A DNA stretch of 26,207 nucleotides from Oleiagrimonas sp964566965 (lineage in GTDB: Bacteria; Pseudomonadota; Gammaproteobacteria; Xanthomonadales; Rhodanobacteraceae): contig CAZMKO010000025.1 of assembly GCA_964566965.1 (NCBI GenBank), positions 1 through 26,207 on the forward strand, in the 5' to 3' direction. This document shows positions 8,483-14,714 of the stretch, in pieces. The notes under the pieces are model-generated. The model did not search any database, was not told where the DNA came from, and worked only from the letters and a program-made list of their open reading frames with translations. Numbering within the stretch: position 1 is the first letter of the stretch; every line of letters starts with the position of its first letter. The translations under genes and the position numbers were made by a program.

Positions 8483-11400
8483 ATGCATCGACGTGTACGT
8501 GGGGCGGGAAATCGATTGAGCGCAGTGGCGTTGGCGGCGGCTTTGCTGTTGTCACCGGCGGCGCAGGCACAGGATCGGAACTTCGACATTCCGGCTGCTT
8601 CGGCGGTGACGGCCTTGCCGGAGTTCGGGCGTCAGGCCGGTGTGCAGATCATCGCACCCGAGGAACAGCTCGACGGGATCGTCACTCCAGCCATAAAAGG
8701 ACGTATGGACGTCCATGAAGCACTGCGTCGGTTGCTCGTGAACACGGACCTGGAAGTGGCCGGAGATGATGGTCATACGATGACCCTGCGACCCGTGAAG
8801 AAAGCGCCGGTTCCCCGTGGAGCGGATCGGCGCGAGCAGCCGGATGGCGCGCAGGCGGCTGCGCCCATGGATCCGGCCGCCACCGCCACGGTCGCGCGGG
8901 GTTCCCCGGCGCCGGTGGACGATGACGCACGCCAGTTGCAGGGCGTTACAGTGACAGGAAGCTTCATTCGACGCATCGATACCGAAACCGCACTGCCGCT
9001 GACCACCATAGACAAGCAGGAAATCGACATCAGCGGGGCCTCCACGGTGTCCGACCTGCTTGGTCAATTGCCGCAGGCCGCGGCCTTCGACAACGACGAA
9101 ACCTCTACCGGTCCCAACGACGCGCGCGGCGATGTGGACTCGGTAAATTTGCGCGGCCTGGGCTCCGGTAACACGCTGGTGCTGCTCAACGGGCGCCGCA
9201 TCGCTCCTTTTCCCATCGCTTCCGGCGCGGTTCCCCGGTTGTCCGCCAACATCAACCAGATTCCGCTCGGCGCCGTGCAGCGTATTGAAGTGCTTCGTGA
9301 CGGTGCCTCGGCCACCTATGGTTCCGATGCCGTGGCCGGCGTGGTCAATACGATCCTCAAGAAAGACTACGAAGGCGCCGAGGCCGAAGTCCGTTACGGC
9401 CATGTCGGGGAAGGCGGCATGGGCGAGACGTCGGCCAATTTTCTGGCCGGGCACAACTCCGATGATGGCCGCACCAACATCATGGGCTTCATCGGCTACT
9501 ACAACCGGAACAGCCTGGAGGCCCGCGACAAAGGCTACATGCAGTCCGCCGATCTGCGTCGGCGCGCACGCAGCGACGATACACGCTGGGACAATCGTTC
9601 CCTCAGCGGCCCCTATGGCAATTTCCAGACCGGACGGGTCGATGCTGACGGCAATTTCCACCCCGGCGTCGTCGATGGCATGAGCGACAGCAATTTCCAC
9701 ACGGCTCCGGCAAACGGTGGCGCCGAAGTGGCGCCGGGCAGCCTGCCGCGGGATCTTCGCTACGATTTCGGCCCCGACTACATGTTGCGCCCCAAGACAC
9801 GCCGATTCCAAGTCTACACGGCGGTCAACCACCACTTTGACAATGACGTGGAGGCATTCGGCAATTTCTTCTACTACCACGCCAAATCATTCATCGCCAA
9901 CGCGGCTTCACCGATATCGGCCAACTCCGACAACAACATCCATGTCCCGGCAAGCAACTACTACAATCCGTTTGGTACGCGCTTCTATGGTCCGGGCACG
10001 GCCCATCCCGACCAGATCCCGTCCGACGTTCTGATCCGGAACTACCGCCCGGTCGACATGGGGCGTCGTGGCGCGCACGTCACCTCGCGGGCCTACCAGC
10101 TGACGACCGGTTTGCGTGGCGGTCTGGGTACGTGGCATTGGGAGGTGAGCGCGGAGTACGGTGAGGGAAAAACCACTGATCGCGGTACCAACATGATCAG
10201 CGAGAGCCGATTGCGTGACCAGTTGGCGCTGGACACGCCGGACGCCTTCAATCCGTTCGGCGGGCCCGGTGCCAACGCCGCCGATGTCCTCGATGCGGTG
10301 CGTGTCGACACCTGGCGTACCGGCACCAGCGAGCTTGGCACGTTGGACGCCAACATCAGCGGTGAGATGTTCGAACTGCCTGCCGGCTTCGTGCAGGCCG
10401 CGTTCGGCTTGCAGGCGCGTCACGAGACATTCTCCGATCGCCGGGATCCGTTTTCCAACGGCGACGATGTGATCGCGCAGAGCAAAAGTGCCGACTCGCA
10501 CGGCAGCCGCACCGTGAAATCAGGATTTGTCGAACTGTATGTTCCCATCTTCAGTGAAGCCAATGCGCTGCCTGGCCTGCAGCGCCTGGAGCTGACACTG
10601 GCGGGCCGAAGCGAGCATTACAGCGATTTCGGTACGGCCACCAAGCCCAAGGTATCGCTGGCCTGGGCACCGGTATCGTGGCTCCTGCTGCGCGGTTCAC
10701 ACAGCGAGGGCTTTCGGGCGCCGACACTGGCTCAGGTGTTCGTGGGAGAAATTGTCCGCCGCAACACCGGCACGCCCGACCCGTACCGTGTCGATGTCGT
10801 GGGCAACGCGGCCGACCTTGGCGACGAATCGCGTCAGGTGGTGCGAGGCGGCAACCCCGACCTTGGACCCGAGCAGGCCAAGGAAAACAGCTTTGGCTTC
10901 GTGCTGCAGCCGCCATTCGCCAAAAACCTTTCGCTCAGCGTCGACTATTTCGAGATCAAGCAGAAAGACGTCATTTCCACGTATGGCGAGGCTGATCAGC
11001 TGAATCTCGACTACCAAATGCGCCTCAGCGGCCAAGGCGGCAACCCCAATGTGGTGCGCTTGCCGGTGAGCGCCGCGGACCAGGCGAGGTTCGATGCCTG
11101 GAATGCCGCTCATCCGGACGACCAGCGAACCGCGGTCGGTGTCGTCGACCACGTGCAAGACACATTCATCAATATTGCACAGCGCAACGTCTCGGGTCTG
11201 GACTTCGGATTGGACTACAAATTGGCCAGTACCCGCCTGGGTGATTTCCGCATCCGCTCCAATGTGGCCTACATGGATGATTTTTCACAAAAAAAGGACG
11301 CCGATTCACCGGCGTCGCAGAAGCTGGAGATCGATGGTCTGCCGCGTGTCCGCGGTGTGCTTGGTGTCAGTTGGGCGCGGGGCATCTATCGGGCCGGTTT

Positions 11401-11662
11401 GCGCGGCAACTACATCGGCAACTTCAAGGACACCAGTGCCCCGCGTGACGTCGACGGAAAATACTACGGCGTCGGCAGCTATACCACGTTCAACGGTTAC
11501 TTCGGCGTGAAGTTTGGAAACGGGCAGAACAACTACCTGCGCCTGGGCATCAACAACGTGTTCGATCGTGATCCGCCGCTCGCCGACGAAAGCCGTGGTT
11601 TTTATGGCCTCGATGCCAACATCGGGCGTTACTTTTATGTCGATTGGCAGGTGAAGCTTTAA
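8483..11662 (+). CDS. TonB-dependent receptor with STN signalling domain
   Basis: A 1,059-aa outer-membrane transducer-transporter. I place the start at the ATG at 8483 because GGGGAG stands about 7 nt before it and a clean signal peptide follows (ALLLSPAAQAQ, cleavage near residue 30). The frame stays open upstream to a GTG at 8390, but that would bury the signal peptide. Residues about 32-105 form the STN domain (NFDIPAASAVTALPEFGRQ, VHEALRRLL), which touches FecR in the periplasm. A TonB-box-like QGVTVTGSF follows near residue 153, then a plug (VNLRGLGSGNTLVLLNGRR, IEVLRDGASATYGSDAVAGV) and a long barrel ending YFYVDWQVKL. Together with the preceding fecI and fecR it forms a complete cell-surface signalling unit. 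The ligand is unknown; the linked peptidases suggest something peptide-derived. Confidence 0.93.
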   Translation: MHRRVRGAGNRLSAVALAAALLLSPAAQAQDRNFDIPAASAVTALPEFGRQAGVQIIAPEEQLDGIVTPAIKGRMDVHEALRRLLVNTDLEVAGDDGHTMTLRPVKKAPVPRGADRREQPDGAQAAAPMDPAATATVARGSPAPVDDDARQLQGVTVTGSFIRRIDTETALPLTTIDKQEIDISGASTVSDLLGQLPQAAAFDNDETSTGPNDARGDVDSVNLRGLGSGNTLVLLNGRRIAPFPIASGAVPRLSANINQIPLGAVQRIEVLRDGASATYGSDAVAGVVNTILKKDYEGAEAEVRYGHVGEGGMGETSANFLAGHNSDDGRTNIMGFIGYYNRNSLEARDKGYMQSADLRRRARSDDTRWDNRSLSGPYGNFQTGRVDADGNFHPGVVDGMSDSNFHTAPANGGAEVAPGSLPRDLRYDFGPDYMLRPKTRRFQVYTAVNHHFDNDVEAFGNFFYYHAKSFIANAASPISANSDNNIHVPASNYYNPFGTRFYGPGTAHPDQIPSDVLIRNYRPVDMGRRGAHVTSRAYQLTTGLRGGLGTWHWEVSAEYGEGKTTDRGTNMISESRLRDQLALDTPDAFNPFGGPGANAADVLDAVRVDTWRTGTSELGTLDANISGEMFELPAGFVQAAFGLQARHETFSDRRDPFSNGDDVIAQSKSADSHGSRTVKSGFVELYVPIFSEANALPGLQRLELTLAGRSEHYSDFGTATKPKVSLAWAPVSWLLLRGSHSEGFRAPTLAQVFVGEIVRRNTGTPDPYRVDVVGNAADLGDESRQVVRGGNPDLGPEQAKENSFGFVLQPPFAKNLSLSVDYFEIKQKDVISTYGEADQLNLDYQMRLSGQGGNPNVVRLPVSAADQARFDAWNAAHPDDQRTAVGVVDHVQDTFINIAQRNVSGLDFGLDYKLASTRLGDFRIRSNVAYMDDFSQKKDADSPASQKLEIDGLPRVRGVLGVSWARGIYRAGLRGNYIGNFKDTSAPRDVDGKYYGVGSYTTFNGYFGVKFGNGQNNYLRLGINNVFDRDPPLADESRGFYGLDANIGRYFYVDWQVKL

Positions 11663-11715
11663 GCCGGTTCGGGCAACGCATGATCCATGAAGATGGGAAT
11701 GCGACGGATGGGCGG

Positions 11716-12096
11716 TTAGGTCGAAGGGCGGGGAGTCCGGATCGATGGGCCAGTGTTTGCATATCTTGCGTGACAACGAGTTACGGGCATGGCGATGGCC
11801 GCTTCGCCCGAATCGAAGTACTGTTCGTACGTTAGCTTTGACGGTGGATTGACCTCGGTGAACGTACCAAAGAAGCCAAACTGCTTGCCATCTTCACGGT
11901 TTCTCCACTGCCAGCGGTACTTTCCGCCGACGCGAACGTCCATATCGCGCACTGGCATATCCCAGCCATCGTACCCCTGCCACTTCTGCATAAGCTCGGA
12001 GTTTGTATGGGCATCCCACACCAGCTGGCGGGCCGCATTGAATGTGCGCGTGACGCGAACTTCGCGATCACTGGGTAATGTAACTTCTGCTGGCAT
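11716..12096 (-). pseudogene. SRPBCC (AHSA1-type) protein, C-terminus lost
   Basis: Read leftward from an ATG at 12096, which follows a good AAGGAG ribosome site 7 nt upstream. The product begins MPAEVTLPSDREVRVTRTF, a standard start for ArsR-linked SRPBCC ligand-binding proteins, and continues through VRVGGKYRWQWR and FGFFGTFTEV. Family resemblance ends around residue 97 (FDSGEA, near position 11803). The last 29 residues look unrelated, and the usual C-terminal helix that closes the ligand cavity is missing. A few residues also seem deleted near KWQGYDGW. The original gene formed an operon with the broken arsR upstream (74-bp gap). In this state the protein is unlikely to fold properly. Confidence 0.75.
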
Positions 12097-12170
12097 TCTT
12101 CTTCTCCTTGGGGTTGTTAGTGCGGAAGCTCGATCAGAAAACCAACGAGCGCCGCGGGATGATGACCAAG

Positions 12171-12478
12171 TTATTTTTTCCGTTTCGATCTTCCGGGCGT
12201 ACGTTTGAGTTCGTCGAGCAACGCATCGAGGCGTTGATAGTTCTGCTCGAAGATCTGGCGGTAGCGCTCGATCCAACTCACGGCTTCACCCAATGGCTTT
12301 GGTGCGAGGCGGCGCAGGCGGCGCTGCGCATCGACTTCAACCGTGACGAGCCCTGCGCGCTCCAGCACCTTGAGGTGCTTAGAAATGGCGGGCTGACTCA
12401 TCCCAAACGGTTCGGTAAGTTCCTGAACCGAGGCTTCGCCGGTAGCCAAACGCGCCAAGATAGCCCTCCGAGTGGGAT
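12171..12478 (-). pseudogene. ArsR-family regulator, 3' part (split by an IS)
   Basis: The leftward frame encodes TRRAILARLATGEASVQEL and onward, including the winged-helix recognition segment GMSQPAISKHLKVLERAGLV and a basic tail ending KRKK. This is the DNA-binding core of an ArsR/SmtB-type repressor. No CxC metal site is visible, as expected for the subgroup that is paired with SRPBCC proteins. Its first codons are separated by the inserted IS3 element and lie at 13681-13736. Joining the two pieces across the duplicated target rebuilds an intact protein of about 119 residues. As it stands, the gene cannot make the full repressor. Confidence 0.85.
12475..12478. repeat. Left target-site duplication (GGAT) of the IS3 element
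   Basis: GGAT directly before the left IS end matches GGAT at 13681-13684 directly after the right end. The shared sequence extends to GGGATC (6 bp) if the outermost C/G of the inverted repeats is assigned to the target, so the length is 4-6 bp. Removing one copy together with the element restores the arsR frame. Confidence 0.8.
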
Positions 12479-12516
12479 CGTAAGCTTCCCCGAAACGTAG
12501 ACACCCTGAAAGTAGA
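12479..12516 (+). repeat. Left terminal inverted repeat of the IS3 element
   Basis: Begins CGTAAGCTTCCCCG and ends AAAGTAGA. Thirty of 38 bases match the reverse complement of 13643-13680, with the differences in the middle. The outer 14 bp are identical and are the likely cleavage-proximal recognition part. Confidence 0.88.
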
Positions 12517-12550
12517 CCTTTCTGGCATCGTACCCAGCCAGGAGGTTCCC

Positions 12551-12817
12551 ATGAAGAAGTCCCGATTCACCGAAACGCAGATCGTCTCGATTCTCAAGCA
12601 AGCCGATGCAGGTGTCCCGGTCAAGGACATCTGCCGGCAAGCCGGTATCAGCACGCCGACCTACTACAAATGGAAGTCCAAATACGGTGGCCTTGAGGCT
12701 TCGGACCTCAAGCGGGTCAAGGAGCTGGAGGCGGAAAACAGCCGGCTCAAACGCATGTATGCGGAACTGGCGCTGGACAACGCGGCCATGAAGGACCTGA
12801 TCACAAAAAAACTGTAG
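12551..12817 (+). CDS. IS3-family transposase OrfA
   Basis: An 88-aa protein that starts MKKSRFTETQIVSILKQAD. A helix-turn-helix (KDICRQAGISTPTYYKWKSK) is followed by a leucine-zipper-like stretch (LEAENSRLKRMYAELALDN), the standard OrfA layout for binding the IS ends and dimerising. GGAGG about 6 nt upstream sets the ATG. The frame ends just after an A7 run at 12805-12811, where ribosomes are expected to slip -1 into orfB to make the fused OrfAB transposase. Confidence 0.93.
   Translation: MKKSRFTETQIVSILKQADAGVPVKDICRQAGISTPTYYKWKSKYGGLEASDLKRVKELEAENSRLKRMYAELALDNAAMKDLITKKL
12805..12811 (+). promoter_or_regulatory. Slippery A7 site for -1 frameshifting (orfA to orfB)
   Basis: Seven A residues lie two codons before the orfA stop. 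A -1 slip here continues as K-T-V-G-P-A-A-K-R-E, which is the normal start of OrfB in this family. Programmed -1 frameshifting at such runs is established for IS3 elements. Confidence 0.75.
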
Positions 12818-13666
12818 GGCCGGCGGCCAAGCGCGAGGCCGCGCGATACCTCATTGAGGTACACGAGCGGCCGGTTCGTCGGTCCTGCACCGTGGTGGGC
12901 TTGTCGCGAGCCGCCTGGTATCGGCCACCGGCCGACTGGGGGGGGGCGTGATGCAGCGTTGATTGCCGCTTTGACTGGACGGGTAGACGCGCGCCCCGGT
13001 CGTGGATTCTGGAAATGCTGCAAGACGCTACGTCGGCAGCATCCGGAGTGGAACCACAAGAGGATTTATCGTGTATACAAGGCTTTGCGTCTCAACTTGC
13101 GCCGCGCTGCCAAACGCCGCGTCCCCAAGCGCGAACGGGTTCCGCTATATGTCCCCCGGCTTCCCGACAGGGTATGGTCGGCAGATTTCGTCTCCGACGC
13201 ACTGGCCTGCGGCAGGCGCTTCCGAACCTTCAACGTCGTGGATGATTTCAACCGCGAGGTCATCCACATCGAGGTCGACACTTCGCTCACATCCACACGG
13301 CTTGTTCGGGTCTTTGAGCAGATCAAGCGCGACCACGGCCTGCCGCAAATTCTGCGGACCGACAACGGCCCGGAATTTCTGGGCGAGTCGTTCGTGCAGT
13401 GGGCCAAGACCAATGGCATGTCCATTCGCTACATCCAGCCCGGAAAGCCCAACCAGAACGCCTACGTTGAGCGGTTCAATCGCACCTTCCGCGATGAGCT
13501 GCTGGACCAGCACCTATTCCTGCGCCTCGGTGACGTCCGCGAAGCGGTCTACTGGTGGATCATCGATTACAACGAGCAGCGACCACACGACTCTCTGGGC
13601 GATCTGACGCCCGCTGAACACCGTCAACAAGCTGCCGAAAGTTCTACTTTTGAAGTGTCTGCTTGA
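12805..13666 (+). pseudogene. IS3-family transposase OrfB, frame broken at a G9 run
   Basis: The catalytic transposase half. In the -1 frame after the A7 slip it reads AAKREAARYLIEVHERPV and on to RPPADW, then reaches TGA at 12949 because the run at 12938-12946 has nine G residues; eight would keep the frame. Beyond the run, the next frame carries the rest (RDAALIAALTGRV onward to 13666). It includes all three DDE residues: Asp in VWSADFV, Asp in RTDNGPEF and Glu in AYVERFNRT. The element therefore needs a second slip, at the G run, or is inactive; a homopolymer sequencing error is also possible. The downstream part alone could start at TTG 12854 but would lack the native N-terminus. Confidence 0.82.
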
Positions 13667-13680
13667 CGGGGAAGCTTACG
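13643..13680 (-). repeat. Right terminal inverted repeat of the IS3 element
   Basis: The reverse complement begins CGTAAGCTTCCCCG and matches the left end at 30 of 38 positions. The orfB stop codon (13664-13666) lies inside this repeat, as is usual for compact IS3 elements. Confidence 0.88.
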
Positions 13681-13684
13681 GGAT
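13681..13684. repeat. Right target-site duplication (GGAT) of the IS3 element
   Basis: Exact copy of 12475-12478 on the other side of the element. On the - strand it forms part of the GAT-CCC (Asp-Pro) codons of the interrupted arsR. Confidence 0.8.
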
Positions 13685-13736
13685 CGGCAAGCGCAGCAAA
13701 GGTGAGGTCTAAGCGCTCAGAACTGACCATAACCAT
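13681..13736 (-). pseudogene. ArsR-family regulator, 5' part (split by an IS)
   Basis: Leftward from ATG at 13736 (or a second in-frame ATG at 13730) this piece reads MVMVSSERLDLTFAALADP. ALADP is the conserved lead-in to TRRAIL in ArsR proteins, and TRRAIL is exactly what resumes at 12478 beyond the element. The ribosome site is weak. The promoter region to its right is short (about 50 bp) before a second IS remnant begins, so part of the original promoter may be lost. Confidence 0.85.
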
Positions 13737-13787
13737 TCACGACTATAACTAGATGGCGATATAAGATCGCGAACGACTGCCGTCAAG

Positions 13788-14421
13788 TGAACCGCCCCGG
13801 GTTTCCCGGAGGCTGTTTGGTTTGAGTCAGGCCGGCATGGCCTGATCGTCGAATTGCCGATAATAGTTTGCCTCAGCTTCTGCTGGCGGGATATGCCCGA
13901 TCGGCCCCAGCAGCCGCTGGTGATTGAACCAGTCCACCCACTCCAGCGTCGCCCACTCGACCGCTTCTCGGGTACGCCATGACTGGCGATGAATCACCTC
14001 GGCCTTGTACAGCCCATTGATGGTCTCGGCCAAGGCGTTGTCGTAGGAATCGCCCACGCTGCCGACCGAGGCTTCAATGCCCGCCTCGGCCAGGCGCTCA
14101 CTGTAGCGGATGGACACATATTGCGATCCGCGGTCGCCATGGTGAATCAGGCTGCCATCATCGAATGGCCTGCGTGCATGCAGCGCTTGTTCCAAGGCAT
14201 CGAGCACAAAGTCCGTGCGCATGGTGCTCGACACCTTCCAACCAACGATTCGGCGAGCGTACACATCGATCACGAAGGCCACGTACAGGTGGCCCTGCCA
14301 AGTTGAGACATACGTGAAGTCGGCCACCCACAGCGCATTCGGACGATCCGCGCAAAATTGCCGGTTGACCCGGTCCCGCGGACACGGCGCGGCCTTGTCA
14401 CTGAGCGTGATCCTGACCGGC
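13788..14421 (-). mobile_element. Truncated IS3-family element, second type
   Basis: The left border is a recognisable IS3-type terminal repeat beginning TGAACCGCCCCGG at 13788. The body carries the C-terminal two thirds of an OrfB in the leftward direction. The other terminal repeat, orfA and the start of orfB are missing; family resemblance stops near 14420, about 27 bp before the tRNA-Met fragment. It differs in sequence and end type from the IS3 element to its left. It probably marks an older insertion cut off by a later rearrangement at this junction. Confidence 0.8.
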
Positions 14422-14429
14422 AAAAACAT
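13827..14429 (-). pseudogene. IS3-family OrfB fragment (N-terminus missing)
   Basis: Up to 200 aa can be read leftward. The native sequence begins around VRITLSDKAAPCPRDRVNRQ and runs to the natural end at PPAEAEANYYRQ. It contains the DDE core: Asp in WVADFTYVST, Asp in HHGDRGSQY and Glu in ALAETINGLYK. The first few codons (MFLP) are chance sequence from beyond the truncation. A typical OrfB of this type has roughly 270-290 residues with an N-terminal HTH-like region, which is absent here. It cannot act as a transposase alone. Confidence 0.85.
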
Positions 14430-14447
14430 GGATTTGGTCGATTTTGA

Positions 14448-14489
14448 TGGTGGCTACGGGTGGGCTCGAACCACCGACGGCATTATGAG
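14448..14489 (-). other. tRNA-Met 3'-end copy (attachment-site-like)
   Basis: On the - strand these 42 nt run from the anticodon loop CTCATAA (anticodon CAT), through a perfect T arm (GGTGG-TTCGAGC-CCACC), to the acceptor 3' strand CGTAGCC, discriminator A and encoded CCA. This is the 3' half of elongator tRNA-Met. The 5' half (D arm and GGCTACG acceptor strand) is absent on the right, where AT-richer DNA begins. The segment between loop and T arm is 7 nt where 10 are expected, so it is not an exact copy of a functional gene. Tyrosine-recombinase elements commonly integrate at tRNA 3' ends and leave such a copy. A giant recombinase-like gene starts 226 bp away. Confidence 0.8.
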
Positions 14490-14512
14490 AGCGTGGTGCG
14501 ACCTATCCATGA

Positions 14513-14627
14513 AAAAGTATAACTTTCTGAGAAAGTACCTTAAGATACGCTACATAACCTGTTCAAGGCGGACATGGTGCTTCGTCTTCACAAGACCTGC
14601 GCCATATAGGAACCTATAAAAGTATAA
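14513..14627. promoter_or_regulatory. Repeats upstream of the recombinase gene (possible arm sites)
   Basis: This AT-rich leader contains the 10-bp direct repeat AAAAGTATAA at 14513-14522 and 14618-14627. It also contains two perfect inverted repeats: ACTTTC-TGA-GAAAGT (14522-14536) and TATAGG-AA-CCTATA (14605-14618). Repeats of this kind between an attachment site and an integrase gene often bind the recombinase, an excisionase or a repressor. The promoter of the large gene should also be here. The function is inferred from position. Confidence 0.4.
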
Positions 14628-14714
14628 GATTTTTGCACACAATACTGCCGCTATCGTGACCTAAGCACTCGTAGGATGAAAGCCGTAGTCACGTGTATTT
14701 GGCGGTAGGCGTAC

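Larger units (their letters stand above)
12479..13680 (+). mobile_element. IS3-family insertion sequence (about 1.2 kb)
   Basis: A complete insertion sequence with 38-bp imperfect terminal inverted repeats (12479-12516 and 13643-13680, 30 of 38 positions identical), a two-frame orfA/orfB transposase, an A7 slippery site between the frames and flanking target duplications. It sits inside the Asp-Pro codons of arsR, in the opposite orientation. The 4-bp duplication and the OrfA sequence type fit the IS407/IS51 side of the IS3 family; that subgroup call is inference. The insertion looks fairly recent because both duplications are exact, although orfB carries a frame error. Confidence 0.93.

Noticed and set aside
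14448..14489. Functional tRNA-Met gene
   Set aside because: The 5' half is absent and the variable region is short, so it cannot fold into a tRNA; treated as an attachment-site copy.
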